DNA from: Chryseobacterium gleum
Lineage (GTDB): Bacteria; Bacteroidota; Bacteroidia; Flavobacteriales_D; Crocinitomicaceae
Direction of reading: 5' to 3'
Length of the DNA stretch: 64,000 nucleotides
Assembly (NCBI GenBank): GCA_945897805.1
Contig: CAMDFX010000002.1
Location: 186,001 to 250,000 of the forward strand
This document shows, one piece after another, positions 46,999 to 56,115 of this stretch. The first letter of the stretch is position 1. Each line of letters opens with the position of its first letter. The translations under genes and the position numbers were made by a program. The notes beneath the pieces were generated by a model that saw only the letters and a program-made list of their open reading frames with translations, made no database searches and had not been told where the DNA came from.

Positions 46999-47796
46999 TT
47001 ATCCCCTGAAAAACTTTTCTGTTTTGTTGTCGAAATTGATGTAATAAGCGCCTTTGAGCAGGTTTTCACAGTCTACTGATGTTCCATTGCCTTTTTTTAC
47101 AATATTGCCGTAAGCATCAAAAATTTCATACTTCGTTTCAACCGCTTTTCCGTTGGAAGTAAATTGAATGCTCGTTTTAACAATCACAGGTGATTTTTGA
47201 ACGCCAGAAACTGTTGATTTAAATTTCACCTCTTTAGAAATTCGCTTTTCATCAGTATGGTCAATTTGCACTACCCTTAAAGTGTTTTCTCCTGAATGGG
47301 GAATAATTTGCAATTCATAATTATTTGGACCGACGGCACCTTTTCCTTGTATTTCGCCTACTTGTACCCATTTATCCCAGCGATATTGTTCTACAAAAAA
47401 AGGTAATTTACCTTTTTCACCTGTGGTTGTCCACGCGATTTTGCCTTCAACAGTAGTATTGATTGCAGTAACAACAAACGTGCTTCTTGGCAATAAAACT
47501 TCAGGATTTAAAATTTTAGGTTTACAATTTTCACTGTGTTCAATCACAATAAAAAGCGGTTCACCGATGGCAATATTGAACAAAGCAAAATCAATTTCGA
47601 AAGCACTCGTTCCCGTTCCTCCAGGCATAACATCACCGTTAACAGTAACTTTTGAAACACAAAACCCGAACCCATCTTCATTTTCTGGGTTTTGAACATA
47701 CAAATTTTTCCCTTGATAAGTTCCTTCTATCGACAAAGTTGCGTTTGCAATAAAATTAAAAAACAAAACAAAACAAAAAGTAAAAAGAACCTTCAT
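46999..47796 (-). CDS. Exported protein with a T9SS-type tail, unknown function
   Basis: The 265-residue protein has a signal peptide (MKVLFTFCFVLFFNFIANA) and otherwise beta-rich sequence without known motifs. The C-terminal KYEIFDAYGNIVKKGNG and GAYYINFDNKTEKFFRG resemble the last strands of T9SS sorting domains, though the usual PNP motif is absent, so this may be a degenerate or unusual cargo signal or a similar extracellular domain. The track start is a TTG directly before an ATG, and the ATG at 47796 is preferred. It heads the unit with the epimerase gene. Confidence 0.65.
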   Translation of the reverse strand: MKVLFTFCFVLFFNFIANATLSIEGTYQGKNLYVQNPENEDGFGFCVSKVTVNGDVMPGGTGTSAFEIDFALFNIAIGEPLFIVIEHSENCKPKILNPEVLLPRSTFVVTAINTTVEGKIAWTTTGEKGKLPFFVEQYRWDKWVQVGEIQGKGAVGPNNYELQIIPHSGENTLRVVQIDHTDEKRISKEVKFKSTVSGVQKSPVIVKTSIQFTSNGKAVETKYEIFDAYGNIVKKGNGTSVDCENLLKGAYYINFDNKTEKFFRG

Positions 47797-47986
47797 CAAA
47801 ACACCTTGCTAAAAAATATATACCAAATACAAGTTTACTGTATTTTATTGAAAATCCAAAGAAAAAGAAATCCAAAGCAATATTTATTTTATGTTGAAAG
47901 CGAAAATTACACCTTTGAAATAATCAACCAATCAAATTTAAATTATGAAATTCTAATTATCTATCTTAGCAGACAAATTGAATAAA

Positions 47987-49261
47987 ATGTTGGTTTTTAA
48001 ATTTGGTGGCGCATCCGTTAAAAATGCTGAAGCAATTCAAAATGTTTCAAAAATATTGTCTTTATATTCCTCTGAAAAAAGGTTGGTTGTAATTTCTGCC
48101 ATGGGAAAAACGACCAATGCCCTTGAAGAAATCGTTCAAGCGCTCTGGGAAAAGAATGTTTCGTCTTACAAATACCTCGTTGAAGAAACTTATAATTTTC
48201 ATGTCACCATCCTAAATAAGTTATTCAAAGAACAACATTATGCCGTTCACAAAGAAATAGACTCGGTCTTTGATTTTTTGAGAAATAAAATTGATCACCC
48301 TGTTTCTGATAATTTTGATTTTGAATATGATCAAATTGTTTCACTTGGCGAAGTACTTAGCACACTTATTATTGATGCTTATTTGCGCGAAGAGGGACAC
48401 TTATCTATTTGGGCCGACGCTCGAAAATTAATTAGAACTGACCGTCAATACAGAGATTCAAATGTCGATTGGGCGAAAACACAAGAGTTAATAAACGATC
48501 GATTAATGCCCATGTATCAATCAGCAAAATTAGTTGTTACGCAAGGATTTATTGGCCACACATCTGAAGGATTTACAACTACTTTAGGCCGAGAAGGCTC
48601 TGATTACACCGCTGGAATATTGGCGTATTGTACTGATGCAAAAAGTGTTACTATTTGGAAAGACGTGCCAGGAATGTTAAATGCAGATCCAAAATGGTTT
48701 GAAGACACAATCAAGTTAGATCAAATTTCCTTCAAAGAAGCGATTGAATTGGCTTATTACGGCGCTTCCGTTATTCACCCTAAAACAATTAAACCACTAC
48801 AAAACAAACAAATACCCTTATTTGTGAAATCATTCATTGATCCAATAGCTGCTGGTACAGTTATTCAGTCTTCTATGGATTATGACCATCTAGTTCCATC
48901 TTTCATCTTTAAATTAGATCAAGTTTTATTTTCAATAACACCAAAAGATTTTTCATTTATTATGGAAGAAAACCTGAGCGAGATATTTGAAACCCTTTCA
49001 AAAGCTGGAATCAAAATCAATTTAATGCAGAACTCTGCGTTGAGTTTCTCTTTTGCTGTTGACCAGAAAAAAACAAATATTGATGCTGTTTTAAGCCTTT
49101 TCAAGGATAAATATGAAGTTAAATTCAATGCAAATTTAGAGTTTATCACCATAAGGCATTACGATGATGCCACAATTGCCAAAATGATCCAAAATAAAAC
49201 AGTTTTAATTGAGCAAAAAACACGACAAACTGTGCGCTTTTTGGCTAGAAAAATGGATTAA
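47987..49261 (+). CDS. Aspartate kinase
   Basis: The enzyme phosphorylates aspartate, the first step toward lysine, threonine and methionine. The N-terminal VFKFGGASVKNAEAIQN, the TTLGREGSDYTAGIL segment near 203 and TIWKDVPGMLNADPKWF near 231 are diagnostic of the kinase domain; the last 120 residues form ACT-like regulatory sequence. The track begins at a TTG; the ATG three codons later (47987) is more natural. It is a monofunctional aspartokinase of 424 residues without homoserine dehydrogenase. Its stop overlaps the convergent S4-domain gene by 4 bp. Confidence 0.93.
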   Translation: MLVFKFGGASVKNAEAIQNVSKILSLYSSEKRLVVISAMGKTTNALEEIVQALWEKNVSSYKYLVEETYNFHVTILNKLFKEQHYAVHKEIDSVFDFLRNKIDHPVSDNFDFEYDQIVSLGEVLSTLIIDAYLREEGHLSIWADARKLIRTDRQYRDSNVDWAKTQELINDRLMPMYQSAKLVVTQGFIGHTSEGFTTTLGREGSDYTAGILAYCTDAKSVTIWKDVPGMLNADPKWFEDTIKLDQISFKEAIELAYYGASVIHPKTIKPLQNKQIPLFVKSFIDPIAAGTVIQSSMDYDHLVPSFIFKLDQVLFSITPKDFSFIMEENLSEIFETLSKAGIKINLMQNSALSFSFAVDQKKTNIDAVLSLFKDKYEVKFNANLEFITIRHYDDATIAKMIQNKTVLIEQKTRQTVRFLARKMD

Positions 49262-49632
49262 TCCCAATTCAAATAATCTTCAATATCTTTTCGGTCGTGT
49301 TTGGAAGGTCTGCCAGTACCATATTCACGATAAGCACTTTGCGCCACTTGATATGTTTTATACTTTTTAATTTCTTCCGGTGGAGTGGCGTCAATAATAT
49401 AGTCAGCAACTAATTTTGGACCGACTCTTTTTTCTAAAAGTTGAATGATTTTATAGGTGAAAGTGGCGGTGTTTTTATATACATGAATAAAATCGCCAAC
49501 TTTCACGTCTCTAGCAGGCTTCACTTGCGCTTGATTCAGCTTTACCTTGCCTTTTGATATCAAATCTGACGCCTGAGAACGCGTTTTAGCTATTCGCACG
49601 GCCCAAACGTATTTGTCAATCCTGCAACTCAT
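49258..49632 (-). CDS. S4-domain RNA-binding protein (Hsp15/HslR-like)
   Basis: A 124-residue protein with an N-terminal S4 domain (RIDKYVWAVRIAKTRSQASDLISKGKVKLN) as in Hsp15, which binds stalled 50S subunits carrying nascent peptide. The C-terminal KYKTYQVAQSAYREYGTGRPSKHDRKDIEDYLN is a basic tail common in this family. Length is normal. It overlaps the upstream MmcQ-like gene by 17 bp and is the last gene of a three-gene unit headed by the second desaturase. Confidence 0.88.
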   Translation of the reverse strand: MSCRIDKYVWAVRIAKTRSQASDLISKGKVKLNQAQVKPARDVKVGDFIHVYKNTATFTYKIIQLLEKRVGPKLVADYIIDATPPEEIKKYKTYQVAQSAYREYGTGRPSKHDRKDIEDYLNWD

Positions 49633-49966
49633 TTTGAAGCTTTTTTGTCAGTTTTAAAACCACTTGCTGATATGAATGATCTACCAATTCATAAATAAGT
49701 TTATCGGATATGTCAGCGTTGATTCTAACCGAGTTCCACAAAGATTTATTCATGTGGAAACCAGGCGTAATCCCTGCGTACATTTCTCTCAATAAAACGG
49801 CTTTTTCGGGATCACATTTTAAATTAATGGACACAAAATGATCGACATCAGTCAACGCAAACATTTTGCCCTTTACTTTAAAAACCAATGTTTTTTGATC
49901 AAAAGGAAAACCTTCCGAGGTACCTTTTAAGTTTAAACAGTAGGAACGTAAAGCTTCAATGTTCAT
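49616..49966 (-). CDS. MmcQ/YjbR family DNA-binding-like protein
   Basis: The 116-residue protein matches the MmcQ/YjbR family (cyanate-like alpha/beta fold): SYCLNLKGTSEGFPFDQKTLVFKVKGKMFAL at the start and the PGFHMNKSLWNSV segment near 73. Related proteins are annotated as possible DNA-binding proteins, but the function is not established. It lies in one unit with the second desaturase and the S4-domain protein, with 6 bp and a 17-bp overlap respectively. Confidence 0.85.
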   Translation of the reverse strand: MNIEALRSYCLNLKGTSEGFPFDQKTLVFKVKGKMFALTDVDHFVSINLKCDPEKAVLLREMYAGITPGFHMNKSLWNSVRINADISDKLIYELVDHSYQQVVLKLTKKLQNELQD

Positions 49967-49972
49967 TTCTAA

Positions 49973-51079
49973 TCAATGAATTCCAGGCGCAAAATCATTG
50001 TTTCCCAATTTTTTAAGCATAATGGTGTGTTCACGCAAAGCACCATACCAAGTCTTTTGAGAAATATATGGCAAATTGAATTCTGCTGTTGTTTGCTTTA
50101 CAATTTTAGCAATTTTGTCATAATGCACATGACAAATATTAGGAAATAGGTGGTGTTCTATTTGATAATTTAAACCACCAACATACCAAGAAAAAAGTTT
50201 CGCTTTCGGCGCAAAATTAGCCGTGTTAAACAATTGACTAACAGCCCAATCAGCATCGATGTTTCCTGATTCATCTGGAACAGGATAATTAGATGTTGGT
50301 ACCACGTGCGCAGGCTGAAAAATCATTGCCAATATCAAACCAGCAATAAATTGCATTGCTAAAAACCCTAAAATTGTTGCCCACCAAGGAAGCGCCGAAA
50401 AAGCAAAAGGCAAACCAAAAATAACAGCAAAATACAAAATTTTAGAAATGATAATTGACGTCAATAACTGACCAAAAGTAATGTCCTGAGTCTTCATTAA
50501 ATCCAGCTTATTGTACCTAATCGCTTGTTTGTAATCCTTTACTGTACACCACATTAAGGTCATCAAGCAATACAAAAACCATGCATAAATATGCTGGTAT
50601 CTGTGCATTTTATATCTTTTCGCGTGAGGAGAAAAACGCATCACTTTCCCAGGATTAATATCCTCATCCATACCTGAAACGTTTGTGTATGTATGGTGCA
50701 AAATGTTATGTTGAATTCTCCAATTAACGTCTGAACCACCAACGGCAAAAATTATAAAACCCATCGCCTTATTGACGTATTTACTTTTAGAATATGCCCC
50801 ATGATTAGCATCATGCATGATTGACAAGCCAATTCCGGCCATGCCAAAACCCATGATTAACCACATCAAGAACGAAATCCAAGCGTTTTCTACAACTGTA
50901 AGCAACAACACAAAAGGAACAACATATAAGGCAATCATAAAGATTGTCTTGATCACCATGTTTGCGTTAGCAAATCTAGATTTTCTTGTGTCTTTAAAAT
51001 ACTCTCTTACCCTTTGCTGAAGGGTTTTATAAAACTCTACATTATGATTTTTGGAGAAAGAAATTGAAGGAATGCTCAT
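49973..51079 (-). CDS. Second membrane fatty acid desaturase
   Basis: A paralogue of the desaturase at 4280. The three histidine boxes are HDANHG near 89, HNILHH near 124 and QIEHHLFPN near 310. Hydrophobic spans and length of about 368 residues match the family; no cytochrome b5 domain. The track GTG start is preceded by a better ATG at 51079. It heads a three-gene unit with MmcQ- and Hsp15-like genes. The two desaturases may introduce double bonds at different positions; this is not visible in the sequence. Confidence 0.9.
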   Translation of the reverse strand: MSIPSISFSKNHNVEFYKTLQQRVREYFKDTRKSRFANANMVIKTIFMIALYVVPFVLLLTVVENAWISFLMWLIMGFGMAGIGLSIMHDANHGAYSKSKYVNKAMGFIIFAVGGSDVNWRIQHNILHHTYTNVSGMDEDINPGKVMRFSPHAKRYKMHRYQHIYAWFLYCLMTLMWCTVKDYKQAIRYNKLDLMKTQDITFGQLLTSIIISKILYFAVIFGLPFAFSALPWWATILGFLAMQFIAGLILAMIFQPAHVVPTSNYPVPDESGNIDADWAVSQLFNTANFAPKAKLFSWYVGGLNYQIEHHLFPNICHVHYDKIAKIVKQTTAEFNLPYISQKTWYGALREHTIMLKKLGNNDFAPGIH

Positions 51080-51194
51080 AATTTTCACAATAATTTAAAA
51101 CAAATATAACAAATATAAAACTATGTAATATAGTGTAAGAATAATTAGTCCATAGGAAATTGTTCAAAAACTAATCATCAAACATTATAAAGCC

Positions 51195-51202
51195 TAAATT
51201 TG
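51195..51202 (+). promoter_or_regulatory. -7 promoter box of ispG
   Basis: TAAATTTG is a perfect TAnnTTTG, 24 bp before the ispG ATG. The -33 element is not well placed. Confidence 0.5.
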
Positions 51203-51226
51203 TTCAATTAAAATAGATTTTAATAA

Positions 51227-53164
51227 ATGACTATGGAAAACAACCAAAGTTTGAAAAAATACTGCGTAGATTATTTCAATAGAAATAGATTTGTAACACG
51301 TGAGATAGCGATTGGAAACATAAAAATTGGCGGCAACCAACCCATTCGCCCGCAATCTATGACCACAACAGACACGATGGATACAGAAAAATCTGTTGAA
51401 CAATCAATTAGAATGATTGAAGCAGGCTGTGAACTTGTGCGACTAACCGCTCCAAGTAAAAAAGAAGCAGAAAATTTAGGAAAAATCAGTGAAATATTAA
51501 AATCACGCGGTTATTTTACACCGCTTGTTGCCGATATACATTTTACCCCAAACGCAGCTGAAATTGCTGCCCGATTGATTGAAAAAGTTCGCGTAAACCC
51601 CGGGAATTACGCCGACAAGAAAAAATTTGAAGAAATCGACTTTACAGACGAATCGTACCTAGCTGAACTTCATAGAATTGAAGAAAAATTTAAGCCTTTA
51701 GTTCAAATATGTAAAGATCATGGAACAGCTATGCGAATTGGCACCAATCATGGTTCTCTTTCAGATCGAATTTTAAGCCGATTTGGCGATACACCGGAAG
51801 GAATGGTAGAATCAGCCATGGAGTTTTTACGAATTTGCCAAAAAATGGATTTCCACCACTTAGTGATATCTATGAAAGCCAGCAACTCCTTAGTGATGGT
51901 GCAAGCTTATCGCCTTTTGGTTGCAACGATGCAAAATGAAGGTATGAACTACCCCTTGCATTTAGGCGTAACAGAAGCAGGCGATGGGGAAGATGGAAGA
52001 ATTAAATCTGCAGTTGGAATTGGGGCATTATTAGAAGACGGTTTGGGTGACACAATTCGCGTTTCACTTACAGAAGACCCTGAATTTGAGATTCCTGTAG
52101 CAAAAAAACTAATTGATAAATTTAGTTCAAACAACAATGATTTTAAAATTATAACTAATTTATTAGTTAATTACGATCCTTATTCATATCAAAGAAGAAA
52201 TACAAATTCTATTCTAAACGTAGGCGGGAAAAACACACCAGTAGTTTTTGCAGACCTATCAGATAAAAAGGAGATAAAACATGCTAATTTTTATGGATTT
52301 GGCTACAATTATTCCACAATATTAGATAAATGGAATTTACAGGATTTAGCCGCTGATTATGTATTTCTTGGCGACAACGAGTTAAATTTTGAAATACCTG
52401 GAACTTTAGGTGCTGTTTTTAATTACGATACATGGAAAGAAAAATACAGCAACAAAAAGCATTGTTATCCCTATATTAAAATTGAAGAAATTACTAATAT
52501 TCAATTTGACAATTTGCATTTTATAGAAATCAATGCCGAGGAAATTAATGTTGAAAATTGCAAGAACAGAACAAATTGCGTGTTTATTTTAAACACTAAA
52601 TATGACAACAAAACACAATTATACCGGTATGTAAGAACTTTATTTGAAAACAATCATATTGAAAATCCGGTAATCCTAAAGTACCAAAACAACACTGAAG
52701 ACTTGGAAAACTTTCAGCTTTGTGTTTCTAGTGACTCTGGAAATCAATTAATTGACGGGTTTGGAGATGGAATATGGATCAAAGGTAATCACCCAACGAC
52801 CGCGATTAATTCACTTTCGTTTGGGATTTTACAAGCTACTAGAACTAGAATATCAAAAACAGAATATATTTCTTGCCCTTCTTGTGGAAGAACACTCTTT
52901 GATTTACAAGAAACAACAGCCAAAATAAGAAATCGCACTTCTCATCTCAAGGGACTCAAAATTGGCATCATGGGTTGTATTGTAAATGGCCCGGGAGAAA
53001 TGGCTGACGCAGATTATGGATACGTTGGGACAGGACCGGGAAAAATCCACTTGTATAAAGAGAAAGAAATAGTTAGAAAGAACGTTCCTGAAACAGAAGC
53101 TGTAGATGCCTTGATCGAATTAATCAAAGAAAACGGTCATTGGATTGAACCGACAATAAATTAA
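51227..53164 (+). CDS. ispG: 4-hydroxy-3-methylbut-2-enyl diphosphate synthase, long form
   Basis: IspG catalyses the penultimate step of the MEP isoprenoid pathway using a 4Fe-4S cluster. The N-terminal TIM-barrel has PIRPQSMTTTDTMDTEKS and LVADIHFTPNAA; the C-terminal cluster domain has ISCPSCGRTLFDLQ near 544 and IMGCIVNGPGEMADADYGY near 583. At 645 residues it is far longer than the 370-residue E. coli enzyme because of a middle insert of about 250 residues, as in plants, Chlamydia and other Bacteroidota. An intrinsic terminator follows. Confidence 0.96.
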   Translation: MTMENNQSLKKYCVDYFNRNRFVTREIAIGNIKIGGNQPIRPQSMTTTDTMDTEKSVEQSIRMIEAGCELVRLTAPSKKEAENLGKISEILKSRGYFTPLVADIHFTPNAAEIAARLIEKVRVNPGNYADKKKFEEIDFTDESYLAELHRIEEKFKPLVQICKDHGTAMRIGTNHGSLSDRILSRFGDTPEGMVESAMEFLRICQKMDFHHLVISMKASNSLVMVQAYRLLVATMQNEGMNYPLHLGVTEAGDGEDGRIKSAVGIGALLEDGLGDTIRVSLTEDPEFEIPVAKKLIDKFSSNNNDFKIITNLLVNYDPYSYQRRNTNSILNVGGKNTPVVFADLSDKKEIKHANFYGFGYNYSTILDKWNLQDLAADYVFLGDNELNFEIPGTLGAVFNYDTWKEKYSNKKHCYPYIKIEEITNIQFDNLHFIEINAEEINVENCKNRTNCVFILNTKYDNKTQLYRYVRTLFENNHIENPVILKYQNNTEDLENFQLCVSSDSGNQLIDGFGDGIWIKGNHPTTAINSLSFGILQATRTRISKTEYISCPSCGRTLFDLQETTAKIRNRTSHLKGLKIGIMGCIVNGPGEMADADYGYVGTGPGKIHLYKEKEIVRKNVPETEAVDALIELIKENGHWIEPTIN

Positions 53165-53182
53165 AACGAGGTCTTTTAATGT

Positions 53183-53219
53183 AAAAAGAGCGTAAAACCA
53201 TCTGATTTACGCTCTTTTT
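53183..53219 (+). terminator. Terminator of ispG
   Basis: AAAAAGAGCGTAAA pairs with TTTACGCTCTTTTT over a 9-base loop, 18 bp past the stop codon. The A and T tracts make it competent in both directions. Confidence 0.88.
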
Positions 53220-53275
53220 GCTTTACAATCTATTGTTGAAGGTACTATTTCTGCATTAGAACAAAGAAAACACTC

Positions 53276-54166
53276 TTAAATCGCTTTATTTTTCTTAAAA
53301 ATATAAATTTGGGAGCTATAGCCATTGTTTTTCGCTTTCAAATTAGACTTCAATCCATTTATTATTCCGGAAAAAATATTTCCTGATTTGTATTTTTCAG
53401 AAAGCATACTCACATAAAATGAATCAAACTTCATTGGTAGAACTTCCACACAGTCTAAATTAAACTGACTAAATAGATTCTTAATGGTTGATTCTTGAAA
53501 ATGATAAAGATGTCGCGGAACATCATAAGCGGACCAGAAAGCCCCATAGTGTTTTGCATCCCAAGAGGACATGTTCGGAACGGCTACAATAAAAACACCA
53601 TCATCGTTTAAAACCCTTACAAATTCAGATAAATCTCTTTTTAAGTGAAAAACATGTTCCAAAACATGCCACATCGTAATTACATCTTTAGAATTTGACT
53701 CTATTTTGACAATCTCTTCCAAATCTTCTAATGACAGCGAAAACTCAGATTTAGCAAACTTTTTAGCATCTTCATCTGGCTCCAATCCTTGCACAATAAA
53801 ACTAGCTCCTTTAGCAACATTTAAAAAATGGCCTGTGCCAGCGCCTATATCAAGAAGTTCTTTTCCTTTAGCCAAACGACTAACTAATTTAACCTTTCTT
53901 TTTAAAGTTATATTTCTAACCAGGTTATAAGCCTTATTTATCAAGCCTGTGTTAGAACTAGAGTGGGAAATATAATTTTCACTCTTGTAATAATTTCCTA
54001 CAACTTCCTCTGAAGGTATTGGATTTGTAAAATGAAATCCACAAGAATTGCAGTTAACAATCGTAAACACCTCGTTGGTTATCATGTGATCCGTCACCGT
54101 TAAGTGGTTTGAAAACTCACTATATTCGCAAACGGGACAGTTGGTGTAATTTTTTATTTGTTCCAC
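53276..54166 (-). CDS. SAM-dependent methyltransferase with N-terminal zinc ribbon
   Basis: A class I methyltransferase. The first 50 residues have a four-cysteine zinc ribbon (NCPVCEY and NCNSCGFHF). The SAM-binding motif ELLDIGAGTGHFLNVA is near residue 105, followed by a TMWHVLEHV segment. The family (Methyltransferase_23-like) often acts on sugars, O-antigen precursors or lipids, but substrate is unknown. The start is GTG at 54166, located inside a parS palindrome that also spans the mnmG stop; no other start is likely. It is the last gene in the mnmG unit. Confidence 0.83.
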   Translation of the reverse strand: MEQIKNYTNCPVCEYSEFSNHLTVTDHMITNEVFTIVNCNSCGFHFTNPIPSEEVVGNYYKSENYISHSSSNTGLINKAYNLVRNITLKRKVKLVSRLAKGKELLDIGAGTGHFLNVAKGASFIVQGLEPDEDAKKFAKSEFSLSLEDLEEIVKIESNSKDVITMWHVLEHVFHLKRDLSEFVRVLNDDGVFIVAVPNMSSWDAKHYGAFWSAYDVPRHLYHFQESTIKNLFSQFNLDCVEVLPMKFDSFYVSMLSEKYKSGNIFSGIINGLKSNLKAKNNGYSSQIYIFKKNKAI

Positions 54167-54174
54167 GTGAAACT
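54159..54174. promoter_or_regulatory. parS-like ParB-binding site 1
   Basis: TGTTCCACGTGAAACT matches parS TGTTNCACGTGAAACA with one difference at the last base. It spans the mnmG stop codon and the methyltransferase GTG start. Confidence 0.8.
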
Positions 54175-56044
54175 ATCTCCCTAAATAAATTAACAATACA
54201 GAAATATCACTAGGTGATACCCCACTAATTCTAGAAGCCTGACCAATTGTTGCCGGTCTAAGAGCAATAAATTTCTCCATAGCCTCTAAACTTATACTTT
54301 TTAACTCTTTGTAATCAATATCTGATGGAATTTTTAAATCATCTAAACGATTCATTTTTGACGCCATCTCCTCTTCACGTTGTATATAACCTTCATATTT
54401 CAACTGAATTTCTGTTTGCATTGGAATATCAATATGAATAGATTTAAAATCATCAATCAGTACTCCAAGATTAGTGTTCATTGTTCGCAACTGCTCTAAA
54501 CCAACCAAAGGACGAGTAATTAAACTTGAAAATTTAACTTGTTGATTAATATGAGCAGAACCAATTTCAGATAAAACAGGATTTGCTTCTTGTGGTGTTA
54601 CGCCAAAACTTCTAAGTTTTGCTTTAAAATTGGAAACACCTTGCTTTTTAAGCTCAACTTTCTCCATCGCATCATCATCTAACAAACCAATCACATGACC
54701 CAGTGGAGAAAGTCTTAAATCGGCATTATCCTGCCTTAGCAAAATTCTATATTCAGCACGACTAGTAAACATGCGATAAGGCTCCTTCGTTCCCTTAGTA
54801 ATCAAATCATCAATTAATACACCAATGTAAGCTTCGGAGCGAGACAAAATAAAATCATCCTTTCCTTGAATTCTTCTACTCGCGTTAATTCCAGCCATCA
54901 ACCCTTGACAAGCAGCCTCTTCATAACCGGTAGTACCATTAATCTGTCCAGCAAAATACAAACCATTTATTAATTTAGTTTCTAACGTGTGCTTTAATTG
55001 AGTAGGAGGGAAGTAATCATACTCTATTGCATAACCAGGACGAAACATCTTGGCACACTCAAAGCCTGCCACAGAATGTAAAGCCTGTAACTGTATCTCT
55101 TCGGGTAAGGATGTGCTAAAACCATTAACATAAATCTCGCATGTATTCCATCCTTCTGGCTCTACAAACAATTGATGTCTGTCGCGCTCCGCAAAACGAT
55201 TGATTTTATCTTCTATACTTGGACAATATCTTGGCCCGCGACTTTGAATCGCTCCATTAAACATAGGAGAACGGTCAAAACCAGTTCTTAAAATATCATG
55301 TGTTTGTTCATTGGTATATGTAATATGACATGCGCGCTGCAAAGAAAGAGGCAGCGTACTAGTAAAACTAAACTTAGAAGGATTAAGATCTCCTTCTTGA
55401 ATCTCCATTTTATTGAAATCTAAAGACCTCCCATCAATTCTAGGCGGTGTACCAGTTTTCATTCTTCCAGACTCAAAACCCAATTGCACTAAATCCTCTG
55501 TGATACCAAAAGAGGCTTTTTCACCGATCCGTCCACCACCAAACTGTTTCTCGCCAAGGTGGATCAAACCATTTAAAAATGTACCATTTGTCAAAACAAT
55601 AGAATCAGCGAAAACTTCTAAACCAATAGCGGTCTTTACACCGGCAATAGAATTTTCATTCACTATTATACCCGTAACAGTATCTTGCCAGAAATCAACA
55701 TTTTTGTTTCGCTCTAAAAGCAAGCGCCATTCATCCGCAAACCTCACGCGGTCGTTTTGAGTGCGTGGACTCCACATAGCAGGCCCCTTAGACAAATTCA
55801 ACATCCGAAATTGGATGGCACTCAAATCAGAAACAATTCCACTTCCACCACCCAAAGCATCAATTTCTCGCACAATCTGACCTTTTGCAACACCACCCAT
55901 GGCAGGGTTGCAACTCATTTGCGCAATGGCATTCATATTCATTGTAATCAACAACACAGAACTCCCCAGTTTTGCAGCGGCATTCGCCGCTTCACAACCA
56001 GCATGTCCACCACCCACCACAATGACATCGTATTTTTTAAGCAT
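54173..56044 (-). CDS. mnmG: tRNA uridine-5-carboxymethylaminomethyl modification enzyme MnmG (GidA)
   Basis: MnmG acts with MnmE to modify U34 in the wobble position of several tRNAs, using FAD, NADH and methylene-THF. The N-terminal FAD motif is [19 protein letters not shown] at 9-27, with [15 protein letters not shown] near 43. [27 protein letters not shown] near 352 and the [20 protein letters not shown] segment near 418 are diagnostic. Length of 623 residues is normal. In many bacteria gidA lies next to oriC, and here parS sites are immediately beside it. Confidence 0.97.
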   Translation of the reverse strand: MLKKYDVIVVGGGHAGCEAANAAAKLGSSVLLITMNMNAIAQMSCNPAMGGVAKGQIVREIDALGGGSGIVSDLSAIQFRMLNLSKGPAMWSPRTQNDRVRFADEWRLLLERNKNVDFWQDTVTGIIVNENSIAGVKTAIGLEVFADSIVLTNGTFLNGLIHLGEKQFGGGRIGEKASFGITEDLVQLGFESGRMKTGTPPRIDGRSLDFNKMEIQEGDLNPSKFSFTSTLPLSLQRACHITYTNEQTHDILRTGFDRSPMFNGAIQSRGPRYCPSIEDKINRFAERDRHQLFVEPEGWNTCEIYVNGFSTSLPEEIQLQALHSVAGFECAKMFRPGYAIEYDYFPPTQLKHTLETKLINGLYFAGQINGTTGYEEAACQGLMAGINASRRIQGKDDFILSRSEAYIGVLIDDLITKGTKEPYRMFTSRAEYRILLRQDNADLRLSPLGHVIGLLDDDAMEKVELKKQGVSNFKAKLRSFGVTPQEANPVLSEIGSAHINQQVKFSSLITRPLVGLEQLRTMNTNLGVLIDDFKSIHIDIPMQTEIQLKYEGYIQREEEMASKMNRLDDLKIPSDIDYKELKSISLEAMEKFIALRPATIGQASRISGVSPSDISVLLIYLGR

Positions 56045-56052
56045 CCTTTGAA

Positions 56053-56068
56053 TGTTTCACGTGAAACA
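56053..56068. promoter_or_regulatory. parS site 2, perfect match
   Basis: TGTTTCACGTGAAACA is a perfect match to the conserved parS consensus and a perfect 16-bp palindrome. It lies 9 bp upstream of the mnmG start and overlaps its predicted -7 box. Confidence 0.92.
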
Positions 56069-56074
56069 AAATTA
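56067..56074 (-). promoter_or_regulatory. -7 promoter box of mnmG overlapping parS
   Basis: The minus strand reads TAATTTTG, a perfect TAnnTTTG, with two bases shared with parS site 2. Transcription would begin within the parS sequence, so bound ParB could affect the promoter. Confidence 0.5.
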
Positions 56075-56099
56075 GTTGTAAATAAGGTTTAATCATAGA

Positions 56100-56115
56100 T
56101 GTTTCACGTGAAACC
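56100..56115. promoter_or_regulatory. parS site 3
   Basis: TGTTTCACGTGAAACC matches parS with one difference at the last base. It overlaps the last codons and stop of ybeY and lies 47 bp from parS site 2. Confidence 0.85.

Noticed and set aside
46989-47069. N-terminal 27-residue extension of the epimerase in the ORF track
   Set aside because: It overlaps the upstream gene's 3' end and is absent from the canonical family start at MNKIEHLGIAV.
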